Shown here: one piece after another, positions 17,271-25,430 of the stretch
Layout: each line of letters starts with the position of its first letter
Position numbering within the stretch: the stretch's first letter is position 1
Made by a program: the position numbers and the translations under genes
NCBI GenBank assembly: GCA_026417035.1
Contig: JAOAEA010000007.1
Coordinates: 20,058-84,057 of the forward strand
From: Burkholderiales bacterium
GTDB lineage: Bacteria; Pseudomonadota; Gammaproteobacteria; Burkholderiales; SG8-39
Length of the DNA stretch: 64,000 nt
Reading direction: 5' to 3'
The notes under the pieces: generated by a model
What the model was told of the DNA's origin: nothing
The model's database searches: none
Seen by the model: only the letters and a program-made list of their open reading frames with translations

Positions 17271-18410
17271 ATGGTGGATTCCAGAGCCCCTGCCGCCCAC
17301 GCCTGGCTGCGCGCCATCACGCTCGCGGCCGTCCTCGTGCTCGCACCCGCCGCGGGATCGGCGGGCACCGCTTCGGCCGATCCGGAGCTCACGTCGGCGG
17401 CGCGGCTGCTCGCCGGGCTGCCGTCGGACTACGCGCCGCACGCCGCCTTCCAGTCGCTCGCCGCGTGGCAGTCCCACCGGGAGGCCATCGGCCGTTCGTG
17501 GTCGGACTTGCGCGCACAGCGCCTCGCCGCGATGGAGCGCTGGCGTGACGCCGAGCTCGCTGCGGCGGCGGCGACCGCCGGCAAGAACCTCGTCTATCCG
17601 TTCAGCGGACCCGATTTCCTGAACGCGTATCTCCTCTTCCCCGGGTACGACACCTACGTGATGTTCGGCCTCGAGAGCCCGGGCGAGCCGCCGCGCATCG
17701 CGGGCCTGGGCGAGCGCGAGGCGGCCGGCTACCTGCGCAGCCTGCGCGTCGCGGTGCAGGACCTCATCGAGCGCAACTACTTCATCACGCAACACATGTC
17801 GAAGCAGCTCCACACGCCGCAGCTGAAGGGCGTGCTGCCGGTCATCATGGCTTCGATGGCCCTGCTCGACCTCGACATCGCGGCGATCGAGCCCGTCGAG
17901 ATCGCGCCCGCTGACGCGGCGAGGCCGCGCGGAAAGGCGATCCAGGCGGTCAAGGTCACGTTCTCGCAGGCGCGGAGCGGGCGGGCGCAGGTGCTCTATT
18001 ACCTCTCGCTCGACGCGACCGACCGGGCGCTCGAACGCACCCCCGAGTTCCTCTCGTTCCTCGCGCGGTTCCGCCCGGCGACGACGCTCATCAAGTCGGC
18101 CTCCTATCTCCTCCACGGGCCGTACTTCACGAAGACGCGCGCCGTGCTCCTCGGCGTGACCGATACCCTCGTGCAGGACGACACCGGCATCCCCTTCGGC
18201 ATGCTCCAGGCGTCGGGGTGGAGCGTGCGGCTCTACGGGGACTACGAGAAGCCGATCCGCGACTTCGGCCGGTTCGGCTATCAGCGCGACCTCGAATCGG
18301 CCTACCGGTCCGGCCGGGCCGCGGGCCGCCTGCCGTTCCCCTTCGGCTACCACTGGTCGAACGGCAAGTCCACGCTCATGGTGGCGAGCGCCGGCGCGCG
18401 GCTCCCGTGA
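17271..18410 (+). CDS. Exported protein of unknown function (379 aa)
   Basis: I do not recognise the family. An N-terminal signal peptide is evident (LRAITLAAVLVLAPAAGSAGTASA), so the protein is probably periplasmic. The middle contains GKNLVYPFSGPDFLNAYLLFPGYDTYVMFGLES, and the C-terminus has GDYEKPIRDFGRFGYQRDLE and PFPFGYHWSNGKSTLMVAS. No catalytic motif is clear. Its stop overlaps the start of an alpha/beta hydrolase gene (GTGA), which suggests joint expression. It lies after a 161-bp gap downstream of boxA and probably is not part of that operon. Confidence 0.8.
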   Translation: MVDSRAPAAHAWLRAITLAAVLVLAPAAGSAGTASADPELTSAARLLAGLPSDYAPHAAFQSLAAWQSHREAIGRSWSDLRAQRLAAMERWRDAELAAAAATAGKNLVYPFSGPDFLNAYLLFPGYDTYVMFGLESPGEPPRIAGLGEREAAGYLRSLRVAVQDLIERNYFITQHMSKQLHTPQLKGVLPVIMASMALLDLDIAAIEPVEIAPADAARPRGKAIQAVKVTFSQARSGRAQVLYYLSLDATDRALERTPEFLSFLARFRPATTLIKSASYLLHGPYFTKTRAVLLGVTDTLVQDDTGIPFGMLQASGWSVRLYGDYEKPIRDFGRFGYQRDLESAYRSGRAAGRLPFPFGYHWSNGKSTLMVASAGARLP

Positions 18411-19294
18411 GCCGCGGCGGTGTCGCACGCGTGCCAACACCGCTGCGCGCCCTCGCTGCCGCGCTCGCCCTGGCGACGGTCCTGCCCGCGGCGGCCGACG
18501 TGACCGCGCGCCGCTTCACGACCTCGGACGGCGTGAGCCTCAACGTCCTCGAGGCGGCGCCGCGCGGCGCCGACGGCTCCACGCCCGTCGTCGCCCTGGT
18601 CCCGGGGTGGAGCATGCCGGCCTCAATATGGCGCGGCCAGCTTGCGACGCTCGGCACGCGCTTTCGCGTCCTCGCGCTGGATCCGCGCGGCCAAGGCGAT
18701 TCGGATGTCCCCTCAGGCGGCTACACGCTCGCGCGCCGCGCCGAGGACCTCGCCGACTTCCTGCGCGCGGAGCGGCGCGTCGTGCTGGTGGGATGGTCCC
18801 TGGGCGCGCTCGAATCGCTCGAGTTCGTCCGCCGCCACGGCGAAGGCAAGCTCGCGGGGCTGGTGCTCGTGGACAGCTCCGTCGGCGAACCGCCCGCCCC
18901 GCGCGGCTCGGATTTCCTCGACCGGCTGAAGAAAGACCGCGCCGCGGCGCTCGATGGCTTCGTGCGGGCGATCTTCCGCACGCCCCGGACCGAAGCCGAG
19001 ATCGCCGCGCTCGTCGCCGGCGCACTGCGCCTGCCCCCTGAGGCGGCCGTTGCCCTGCTCTCCTACCCCGTGCCCCGCGAGCACTGGCGCGCGATCGCAC
19101 GCGGCGTGCGGGCGCCGCTCCTCTACGTCGTCACGCCCCAGTTCGCGCGCCAGGCCGCGAGCCTGAAGCGACACCGGCCGGGCACGGAGGTGGCGGTCTT
19201 CGAGGATGCCGGCCATGCCCTCTTCGTGGACGAGCCGGAGCGGTTCGACGCGCAGCTCGCCGACTTCGTCACGAGGGCCTGGGGGGCGAAGTAG
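18407..19294 (+). CDS. Alpha/beta hydrolase, probably exported
   Basis: This protein has a classic alpha/beta hydrolase fold. PGWSMPASIW forms the oxyanion region, and LDPRGQGDSD follows. The nucleophile elbow is VGWSLG. DAGHALFVDEP supplies the histidine, and the acid is probably the Asp/Glu before it. The GTG start at 18407 overlaps the upstream stop as GTGA and gives 295 residues with a signal-like segment (LRALAAALALATVLPAAADV). Substrate is unknown; closest general type is the haloperoxidase/esterase group. Expressed with the exported unknown protein upstream. Confidence 0.85.
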   Translation: MSRGGVARVPTPLRALAAALALATVLPAAADVTARRFTTSDGVSLNVLEAAPRGADGSTPVVALVPGWSMPASIWRGQLATLGTRFRVLALDPRGQGDSDVPSGGYTLARRAEDLADFLRAERRVVLVGWSLGALESLEFVRRHGEGKLAGLVLVDSSVGEPPAPRGSDFLDRLKKDRAAALDGFVRAIFRTPRTEAEIAALVAGALRLPPEAAVALLSYPVPREHWRAIARGVRAPLLYVVTPQFARQAASLKRHRPGTEVAVFEDAGHALFVDEPERFDAQLADFVTRAWGAK

Positions 19295-19319
19295 CCGGAC
19301 GCCCCGGGCGGGGCGGCGC

Positions 19320-20630
19320 CTACTCGAAGCGCGCGGGGCTGGCGACCGCGAGGAGCTCGAGCGCGCGGCGCGCCTGAGCGGTGCGGGCCCGGAACGCGGA
19401 CATTCGCTGCGGCGCGTCGGGATCGGCGGCGAGCTCCAGGGCCGTTTCGGGGTTCACCGGCTTGCCGTCGACGCGCACCTCGTAGTGGAGGTGCGGACCG
19501 GTCGCCCACCCGGTCTTCCCGACGTAGCCGATGACCTCGCCCTGACGGACGCGCTGGCCACTCGCGAGGCCCGGCGCGAACGCGTCCAGGTGCGCGTACA
19601 GCGTCGCGAGCGACCCGCGGTGCTTGACGATCACCACGTTGCCGTAGCCGCGATATTCCGGTCCCGCGGCGATCTCGGCCACGCCGTCCGCGGTCGCGTG
19701 CACCGGCGTGCCGATCGGCGCCGCGTAGTCGACACCGGGATGCGAAGCCTGGAAGCGCCGCCCGATCTGGCGCGTCTTGCCGTACCAGGACGTGACTTCG
19801 GTGAACTCGAGCGGTGCCGGCAGGAACTCGCGGTCGAGCGTGAACCCTTCGGGCCCGTAGTAATCGCCACCCCTGCCCTCCGGCGCGAACCAGAACGCGC
19901 GATAGGGCTTTCCCTTGCGCACGACCTCGACGCCGAGGACCCGGCCGGGCCGGGCACCCGCGGGCGTCGCGTGCTCTTCGAATACGACCGCGAACCGGTC
20001 GATCTCCCGGGCGGCTGCGTGCAGGTCGAACTGCTTCTCGAAGATCCTCCGGACCTGCTCGGCAACCGGCTTCGGCAGCCCGGCCGCCTCGAAGGCAGCG
20101 AAGAGTGAGGCGCCGCCCCGGCCCGCCCGGAAGCGCGTCTGCACCGCCTCGGCCTGCGCCTGGCGGGCCACGCGGAATCCCGCGCCATCGCGGGTGAGGC
20201 GCCAAGCGTCGCCGCCCGGCGTCAGATACTCGAGCTCGATCAGCTCCCCGCTGCCGCGGCGGGTGGCGCGCACCAGCGAGCCCGGGAGCGCCGATCGCAA
20301 GGGCGAAGCCGAAGGACTCGTGCGCAGGAAGCGCTCGGCCGCAGCGTCCAACACTCCAACCCGGGCCAACGCGGCGAAGAGCGTATCCCCGCGCGACAGG
20401 AACTCGGGCGCGACGACGACCTCATCGTCGTCGACCGCCCCGACGAGGGCCCCGTCGATGAGGGCCGGCGCAACGACGGTCTCGGCCGCCGGTGGTCGGA
20501 CGCCGCTATCGACGCTGGCGGTGACGACGACGGCCGGGAGCGCAAGCACGCCGGCGGCGATCGCCGCGAGTCGCCACGTTGGCGGTCGGTGAGTCGTCAA
20601 GCAGGGTCGGATGGGTGCGGGAAGCCGCAA
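19320..20630 (-). CDS. M23 family metallopeptidase (MepM-like murein endopeptidase)
   Basis: This is a secreted or membrane-anchored peptidoglycan endopeptidase. A hydrophobic N-terminal segment (AAIAAGVLALPAVVVTASV) is followed by a LysM/OapA-like region (EFLSRGDTLFAALARVGV). The C-terminal LytM domain has the zinc motifs HPGVDYAAP and GPHLHYEV. Length fits the MepM group that cuts D,D-crosslinks. The ORF-track start at 20630 is a TTG; another TTG at 20600 (MTTHRPPTW...) is equally possible, so the N-terminus is uncertain. The upstream side is the AT-rich island. Confidence 0.9.
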   Translation of the reverse strand: MRLPAPIRPCLTTHRPPTWRLAAIAAGVLALPAVVVTASVDSGVRPPAAETVVAPALIDGALVGAVDDDEVVVAPEFLSRGDTLFAALARVGVLDAAAERFLRTSPSASPLRSALPGSLVRATRRGSGELIELEYLTPGGDAWRLTRDGAGFRVARQAQAEAVQTRFRAGRGGASLFAAFEAAGLPKPVAEQVRRIFEKQFDLHAAAREIDRFAVVFEEHATPAGARPGRVLGVEVVRKGKPYRAFWFAPEGRGGDYYGPEGFTLDREFLPAPLEFTEVTSWYGKTRQIGRRFQASHPGVDYAAPIGTPVHATADGVAEIAAGPEYRGYGNVVIVKHRGSLATLYAHLDAFAPGLASGQRVRQGEVIGYVGKTGWATGPHLHYEVRVDGKPVNPETALELAADPDAPQRMSAFRARTAQARRALELLAVASPARFE

Positions 20631-21332
20631 CTCTACCAGCGACGCCCGGGGGGCTCAATGATCCAAGTCGCCCTGCATACACGTGTTTTTTATTTCTTTT
20701 TATCAAGATATTAGAAGATCTTTCTAACGTTTTTTCGAGGAATCATGAGGCACGCCCACCTCGGCGGCTCCCCGCTGCCGCCGCTGCCGGCCGCCCCGCT
20801 CGCCGCTTGGGGAAGCGATAGCCACGTGCCCTCGGAACCGGCGCGAGTGCTCCGGCACGGTTCCCCTGCGGTTCGCGCCCCAAACTCGGGGGCCGTCGAA
20901 GCTCTATGCATGGACGGGCCCGTCACCTGGAGGCCCCTGTTCGCCTTGCCTAGGTCCCCGAGCGAATCCCTGGCCCAACGGGCCGCCGGCTCACCGCCCG
21001 GCCCCGCCAGTGCGGTCGAGCTTGTGACGCCGCGAGCGGCTGCAGAGCGCGCCAGTGGCCCGTCCCGGGCGTCGCTTCTCTGCGCTTCGCGCGCGAAGTA
21101 CGATCCCGGGAACCCCGCTGCTCGGTCCGGCGCGGGGCGCGCCCGGGAGGGAGCTCGCTCCAGGCGGCCCGGGGCGGCCGTCCGGCCAAACGGCGGCGAC
21201 GCAGCCCGCTCGGATCGCGCCCCTGCGAGCGTCGCCGTTCACCGATGGCCGGGCGCGAGCGCCCTCGCCCGTGCGGGCCGCGCAGCGCGTGCAACGAATA
21301 CCGGGAGGGCTCGAGGGAGCCGCGGCCGAACC
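20631..21332. other. 700-bp gene-free stretch with an AT-rich island and GC-rich hairpins
   Basis: Bases 20675-20745 are strikingly AT-rich for this genome, with GTTTTTTATTTCTTTTTATC and an imperfect inverted repeat TTAGAA...TTCTAA followed by TTTTTT. The remainder to 21332 is GC-rich and without a convincing gene. It contains a hairpin at 20834-20864 with outer arms GGAACC/GGTTCC and inner GTGC/GCAC closing a TCCG (UNCG) loop. The ORFs here are in-frame extensions of the downstream phosphoesterase or antisense shadows. It could hold a promoter for the M23 gene or a structured RNA. Confidence 0.55.
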
Positions 21333-21983
21333 ATGAACCTCTTCGCCGTCGACGTCGCCGGAGAATCGCTCGGGCTCTTGCCGGAGCGGTGCGCGTTCTG
21401 GGCACGCGAGGGGGTGCTCTTCGTCGCCGACGCCCACTTGGGCAAAGCCGCCGCGTTCCGGGCGGCCGGCGGGCCCGCCGCGCGGGGAACGACCGCCGAC
21501 AACCTCGCGCGCCTCGACGCCGCGCTCGCGCGCACGCGCGCCAGCCGCATCGTCTTCCTCGGCGACTTCCTCCACGCGCCGCGCGGCCGCGCGCCCGGAA
21601 CCCTCGAAGCGCTCGCCGCCTGGCGCGAGCGCCATCCGCGGCTCACCGTCGCGCTGGTGCGCGGCAACCACGACCGCGGCGCGGGCGAGCCGCCCGCGTC
21701 GCTGCGCTTCCTCGTCGCTTCCGAGCCGCTCGCCGCAGGGCCGTTCGCGCTCTGCCACGAGCCACGCGAAGTGCCCGGGGCCTACGCCCTCGCCGGGCAT
21801 GTGCACCCGTCGTTCACCGTGCGCGGCAAGGCCAACCAGGCGCTGCGGCTGCCCTGCTTCTGGTTCGGCCCGCGCTGGGGGATCCTGCCCGCGTTCGGCG
21901 ACTTCGCCGGCACGGCACCGATCGGCCGCGCCGCCGAGGACCGCGTGTTCGTCGTCGCCGGCGGCGAGGTGATCGCCGCTTGA
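21333..21983 (+). CDS. pdeM: Calcineurin-like phosphoesterase (PdeM-like, ligase-associated)
   Basis: All metallophosphoesterase motifs are present: DAHLGK, GDFLH, RGNHD, CHEPR and AGHVHPS. Together with the length of 216 residues and the C-terminal PCFWFGPRWGILPAFGDFAG, they match the PdeM family of ligase-associated DNA-repair phosphoesterases. The usual partners, a DEXH helicase and an ATP-dependent ligase, are not in this window. I start at the ATG at 21333; the upstream part of the 412-aa ORF is low-complexity and not conserved-looking. Convergent with the TRIC gene. Confidence 0.88.
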   Translation: MNLFAVDVAGESLGLLPERCAFWAREGVLFVADAHLGKAAAFRAAGGPAARGTTADNLARLDAALARTRASRIVFLGDFLHAPRGRAPGTLEALAAWRERHPRLTVALVRGNHDRGAGEPPASLRFLVASEPLAAGPFALCHEPREVPGAYALAGHVHPSFTVRGKANQALRLPCFWFGPRWGILPAFGDFAGTAPIGRAAEDRVFVVAGGEVIAA

Positions 21984-22029
21984 GTGGCCATCCGCCCCGA
22001 ATCGCAAGGATCGCCGGGTTCGGCAAGGT

Positions 22030-22048
22030 CGAGGGGGTCTGCCCCTCG
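22030..22048. repeat. Short hairpin between convergent pdeM and TRIC genes
   Basis: CGAGGGG and CCCCTCG form a 7-bp stem around a GTCTG loop. It lies in the gap between two convergent genes, so it may act as a weak terminator. It also resembles the GGGG-TCTGA-CCCC type of dispersed palindrome. Confidence 0.4.
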
Positions 22049-22057
22049 GCGGCGCGA

Positions 22058-22669
22058 CTAGCTTCGGGCGCGAAACGTCGGCAGCCGGATGCGCCAGCGG
22101 ATGGCGGCGAGCCGTACCGCGACGATCAGCGCGAACGCCACGGCGGCAGCGAGCGGGGCGGCGACGCCCGAGCTGCCGAGGCCGACGTAGAGGAGCGCGC
22201 CGGCCCACGCGGCGGTGCCGTAGAGCTCGCTGGAGAACACGAGCGGCACCTCGTTCGCCAGCATGTCGCGTAGCACGCCGCCGAAGACCCCGGTGACCAC
22301 GCCGAGAAACGTCGCCGCGAGCCAGGGGACCTCGTAGGCGAGCGCGATCTCGGTGCCGACGACCGTGAAGAGCGCGAGGCCGATCGCGTCGGGCAGGAGA
22401 AAGAGGTTCGGCGGCAGCCGCACGAGCCGCACCAGCGCGAAAGTCGCGACGCCGGCGGCGAGCGCGCAGACGAGGTAGGTCGGATCCGCGATCCAGAACG
22501 CCGGCCGGTCGAGCAGCAGGTCGCGCAGCGTCCCGCCGCCGAGCGCGGCCGTGAGCGCGACGAGCACCATGCCGAAGAGGTCGATCGGCTTGCGCCCGGC
22601 TTCCAGCACCCCGGTCGCCGCCGAGACCGCCACCGCCGCCACACCCGCCCAATAGATGAGTTCGTCCAT
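22058..22669 (-). CDS. TRIC-family cation channel (UPF0126/YadS-like)
   Basis: This 203-residue membrane protein contains two repeats of the bacterial TRIC/UPF0126 domain, each with the conserved glycine-rich turn: ALGGGTLRDLLL near residue 45 and GVFGGVLRDMLA near residue 130. Six or seven hydrophobic segments are visible. Bacterial and archaeal relatives form homotrimeric potassium-permeable channels in the inner membrane. It is a single gene between convergent pdeM and the divergent CoA-transferase gene. Confidence 0.9.
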   Translation of the reverse strand: MDELIYWAGVAAVAVSAATGVLEAGRKPIDLFGMVLVALTAALGGGTLRDLLLDRPAFWIADPTYLVCALAAGVATFALVRLVRLPPNLFLLPDAIGLALFTVVGTEIALAYEVPWLAATFLGVVTGVFGGVLRDMLANEVPLVFSSELYGTAAWAGALLYVGLGSSGVAAPLAAAVAFALIVAVRLAAIRWRIRLPTFRARS

Positions 22670-22763
22670 CGCGTACGCCCCCTTGCCGACGGACGCAGGT
22701 TACGCGATGCGCGGCGGGCGCGGCCGCAGCCGGCCGCGCGCCGGCGGCGGTTAGAATCCGCTG

Positions 22764-23954
22764 ATGCTGCCTCTCTCCGGCATCCGCGTCGTCGAGTTCG
22801 GCCAGGTCGCGGCGGGCCCGTTCTGCGGCATGCTGCTCGCCGACATGGGGGCCGACGTGATCAAGGTCGAGTCACCCGAGGGCGACGGCCTTCGCGCCTG
22901 GCCCCCGCACACGAAGAACCCGGCGGCCCCGGACGCGCCGGGGTTCTCCGAGAACTTCGCCTCCGTGAACCGCAACAAGCGCTCGGTGGTCCTCGATCTG
23001 CGCGACGCGCCCGCTCGCGCCGCGGCCCGGCGGCTCGCCCTGTCCGCAGACGTCGTGCTCGAGAATTTCCGGCCGGGCGTGCTCGCGAAGCTCGGTCTCG
23101 GTTACGAGGCGCTCGCCAAGGAAAAGCCCGCGCTCGTGTACTGCTCGATCTCCGCCTTCGGGCAGGCCGGGCCGCGCGCGCAGGAGGGCGGCTTCGATCT
23201 CACCATCCAGGCGATCGGTGGCGTCATGAGCGTCACCGGCGAGCCCGGCGGGCGGCCGGTCAAGTGCGGCGTGCCGCTCTCGGATTTCTCCGCGGGCCTT
23301 TACGCGGCCTTCGCCATCGTCTCGGCGCTGCGCAAGGCCGGCCGCGACGGCCTCGGCCAGCACATCGACGTGGCGATGCTCGGGGCGACGCTCGGCATCG
23401 CCGCGCTCCAGACAAGCGAGTATTTCGGGACCGGGCGCGACCCGGTGAAGCTCGGCTCGGCGCACCCACGGAACGCGCCCTACCAGGCGTTCCGGGCTGG
23501 CGACGGGGACTTCGCGATGGCGGCGGGTAACGACCGGCTCTGGCTCGCGGTGTGCGACGCGCTCGGCCGCGCCGACCTCGCCGCCGATCCGCGGTTCGCC
23601 ACCACGGCCCTGCGCGCGAAGAACCAGGAGGCGCTGCGCGACCTGCTCGAGGCCGAATTCGCCGGGCGCACGGTCGCCGACCTCCTCTCGCTCTTCGCCG
23701 CGCGTGGCGTCCCGTGCGCGCCGATCAACACCTATTCGCAGGTGCTCGCCGACCCGCAGGTGGCGGACATGGGCTGGGTGCGCCCGCTGGAGCTCCCGAA
23801 CGGCGCGCACACGCTCACGTTCGTTTCGCCGTTGCGCATGAGCCGCGAGACCTTCGGCGTGTACCGCCGCCCGCCCGCGCTCGGCGAGCACACGGCCGAG
23901 GTGCTGGCCGAGCTCGGCCTCGCTCCGGAGGCCGGCCGCGAGGCGGACGCGTGA
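22764..23954 (+). CDS. CaiB/BaiF family III CoA transferase
   Basis: The protein begins LPLSGIRVVEFGQVAAGPFCGMLLADMGADVIKVE, the standard start of the formyl-CoA transferase/CaiB/AMACR family. DVVLENFRPGVLAKLGLGYE and SAFGQAGP are further family motifs, and SDFSAGLYAAFAI probably supplies the catalytic aspartate. Length of 396 is typical. It would move CoA between carboxylic acids; the substrate pair is unknown. It is followed after 25 bases by a thiol dioxygenase gene on the same strand, so a shared role in organic acid or thiol metabolism is possible. Confidence 0.9.
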   Translation: MLPLSGIRVVEFGQVAAGPFCGMLLADMGADVIKVESPEGDGLRAWPPHTKNPAAPDAPGFSENFASVNRNKRSVVLDLRDAPARAAARRLALSADVVLENFRPGVLAKLGLGYEALAKEKPALVYCSISAFGQAGPRAQEGGFDLTIQAIGGVMSVTGEPGGRPVKCGVPLSDFSAGLYAAFAIVSALRKAGRDGLGQHIDVAMLGATLGIAALQTSEYFGTGRDPVKLGSAHPRNAPYQAFRAGDGDFAMAAGNDRLWLAVCDALGRADLAADPRFATTALRAKNQEALRDLLEAEFAGRTVADLLSLFAARGVPCAPINTYSQVLADPQVADMGWVRPLELPNGAHTLTFVSPLRMSRETFGVYRRPPALGEHTAEVLAELGLAPEAGREADA

Positions 23955-23979
23955 CGGGGCGTCCCGCGGTGGCCGGCGC

Positions 23980-24588
23980 ATGAAGAACCTCGCGCGTTTC
24001 CGGACGTTCGTGGCGCGGATGAGCGCGCTCGTCGAGCGCCATGGGGGCGACGAGCCGCGCATCCTCGACGAGGGCGCCGCGCTGCTCGCCGAGCTCGTGC
24101 GTCACGACGACTGGCTGCCGGACGAGTGCGCGGCCGCCGCGGCCGAATCGTATCGGCAGTATCTCCTCTACTGCGACCCGCAGGAGCGGTTCTCGGTCGT
24201 GAGCTTCGTCTGGGGGCCGGGCCAGCGCACGCCCATCCACGATCACACCGTATGGGGGCTCGTCGGCGTCCTGCGCGGCGCGGAGGTCTGCCGCGAATAC
24301 GGTCCGCCGGCCCACGGCCGGCCGATGGCCGCGCGCGGCGAGCATCGCGTCGGGCCGGGCGACGTCGACCGGGTGTCGCCGCGAATCGGCGACATCCACG
24401 TCGTCGCCAACGCGCTTGCGGACCGCGCTTCGATCAGCATCCACGTCTATGGCGCCAACATCGGCGCCGTCGCGCGCCACGTGTACGACGAGGCCACCGG
24501 CGCGGTGCGCCCGTTCGTCTCCGGCTACCACAACGCGGCGCTGCCCAACTTCTGGGACCGCTCGGCGGAGATCGGTCCGCGGACCTGA
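23980..24588 (+). CDS. Cysteine dioxygenase-type thiol dioxygenase (possibly 3-mercaptopropionate dioxygenase)
   Basis: The cupin motif TPIHDHTVWGLVGVLRGAE contains the first two iron-binding histidines, and GDIHVVANAL the third. This 3-His set with PxHDHxxW is typical of the cysteine dioxygenase superfamily. The length of 202 and the WG/V pattern are closer to bacterial 3-mercaptopropionate dioxygenases than to mammalian-type enzymes, but substrate cannot be fixed. Product would be a sulfinic acid. It lies 25 bases downstream of the CoA transferase. Confidence 0.82.
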   Translation: MKNLARFRTFVARMSALVERHGGDEPRILDEGAALLAELVRHDDWLPDECAAAAAESYRQYLLYCDPQERFSVVSFVWGPGQRTPIHDHTVWGLVGVLRGAEVCREYGPPAHGRPMAARGEHRVGPGDVDRVSPRIGDIHVVANALADRASISIHVYGANIGAVARHVYDEATGAVRPFVSGYHNAALPNFWDRSAEIGPRT

Positions 24589-24676
24589 GCGGGGACGGGC
24601 CGGCGGCGCGACCGCGTGGCTGTTAGACTCGCGACGAGGGAGTCGAACCCGACTCCACGCCCAGGGAGAGAAAACC

Positions 24677-25057
24677 ATGCACCGCTTCGGTCCTCGCGCC
24701 GCGCTCGCGCTCGCCGTGGCCGCCCTCGCCGGCTGCGCGCCCGGCGCCTGGAACGAGCAGTCGGCGTTCGACCAGTTCATCTACAAGCTCCAGGCCGTCT
24801 GCCCTTACGCGCGCTCCGGCCAATGGCAGATTTACGCGGGGGCGACCTCGCTCGTCAACAACGCGACTTTCCTCGATCTCACCTCGCGCCTCTACTACGG
24901 GAAGATCTCGCGATCCCAGTACGCGACCGGCGTCGCGAGCCTCACGTTCGGCCGCGAGAACGACCCGGCGATCCTGTGCGTCTTCGAGAACCTGCCGGCC
25001 CAGCCGGCGTCCGACGCGCCGGACCGCATGCGCGCGCCGCCGCCACCCGGAAACTAG
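24677..25057 (+). CDS. Small lipoprotein of unknown function
   Basis: This 126-residue protein begins MHRFGPRAALALAVAALAGC, a signal peptide with a clear LAGC lipobox, so it should be lipid-anchored at a membrane. The mature part (QSAFDQFIYKLQAVCPYARSGQWQIY, later SLTFGRENDPAILCVF) has two cysteines but no motif I recognise. A proline-rich tail ends the protein. CAGGGAGAG upstream is the ribosome-binding site. It stands alone between the dioxygenase gene and a gene-free stretch. Confidence 0.82.
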   Translation: MHRFGPRAALALAVAALAGCAPGAWNEQSAFDQFIYKLQAVCPYARSGQWQIYAGATSLVNNATFLDLTSRLYYGKISRSQYATGVASLTFGRENDPAILCVFENLPAQPASDAPDRMRAPPPPGN

Positions 25058-25430
25058 CCGCGCTGGTAGCCGCATGGCCAGCGCGCGACACCGCGCCCGG
25101 CGTTGGGCACGGTGTGGGCGAAGCGCGCCGGGACGACGGAATCTATTGCCCGGGACGCGGGCGGTGCACCGCCCCCCGAGCTCGAGCTCGATCACGCCAT
25201 CCGCGGGCATGACGAGCCCGTCGGTGGCGCGCACGAACCCTTCCCGCGTCGGGCCCGGCGGATCGACCCAGAGCTCGTAGGAAACGCGGGTGGCCCGGTC
25301 GTCGCGCGCTGTTTCGAGGCGGCTCATCGGCGCGGCCAGGGAATGTCTGAGGGAAAAGGGGGACGCGCTCCCTTTGACTCCCGATTTCAGAGGAAGCCCT
25401 GATCCGTTCGGCGGAAAGATCGGAGCTTTC
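25058..25430. other. Gene-poor stretch with a possible gene remnant and an AAAGGG palindrome
   Basis: On the minus strand 25327-25170 reads MSRLETARDDRATRVSYELW..., which looks protein-like for about 50 codons before it becomes arginine-rich. It may be a remnant of a lost gene. At 25354-25375 AAAAGGGGG and CTCCCTTT form an imperfect palindrome of the same kind as at 27206. I see nothing else of note. Confidence 0.4.

Noticed and set aside
20675-20745. Rho-independent terminator on the plus strand (TTAGAA...TTCTAA then TTTTTT)
   Set aside because: The stem is only six A/T-rich pairs plus a wobble, and no plus-strand gene lies upstream to be terminated; kept only as part of the AT-rich island.
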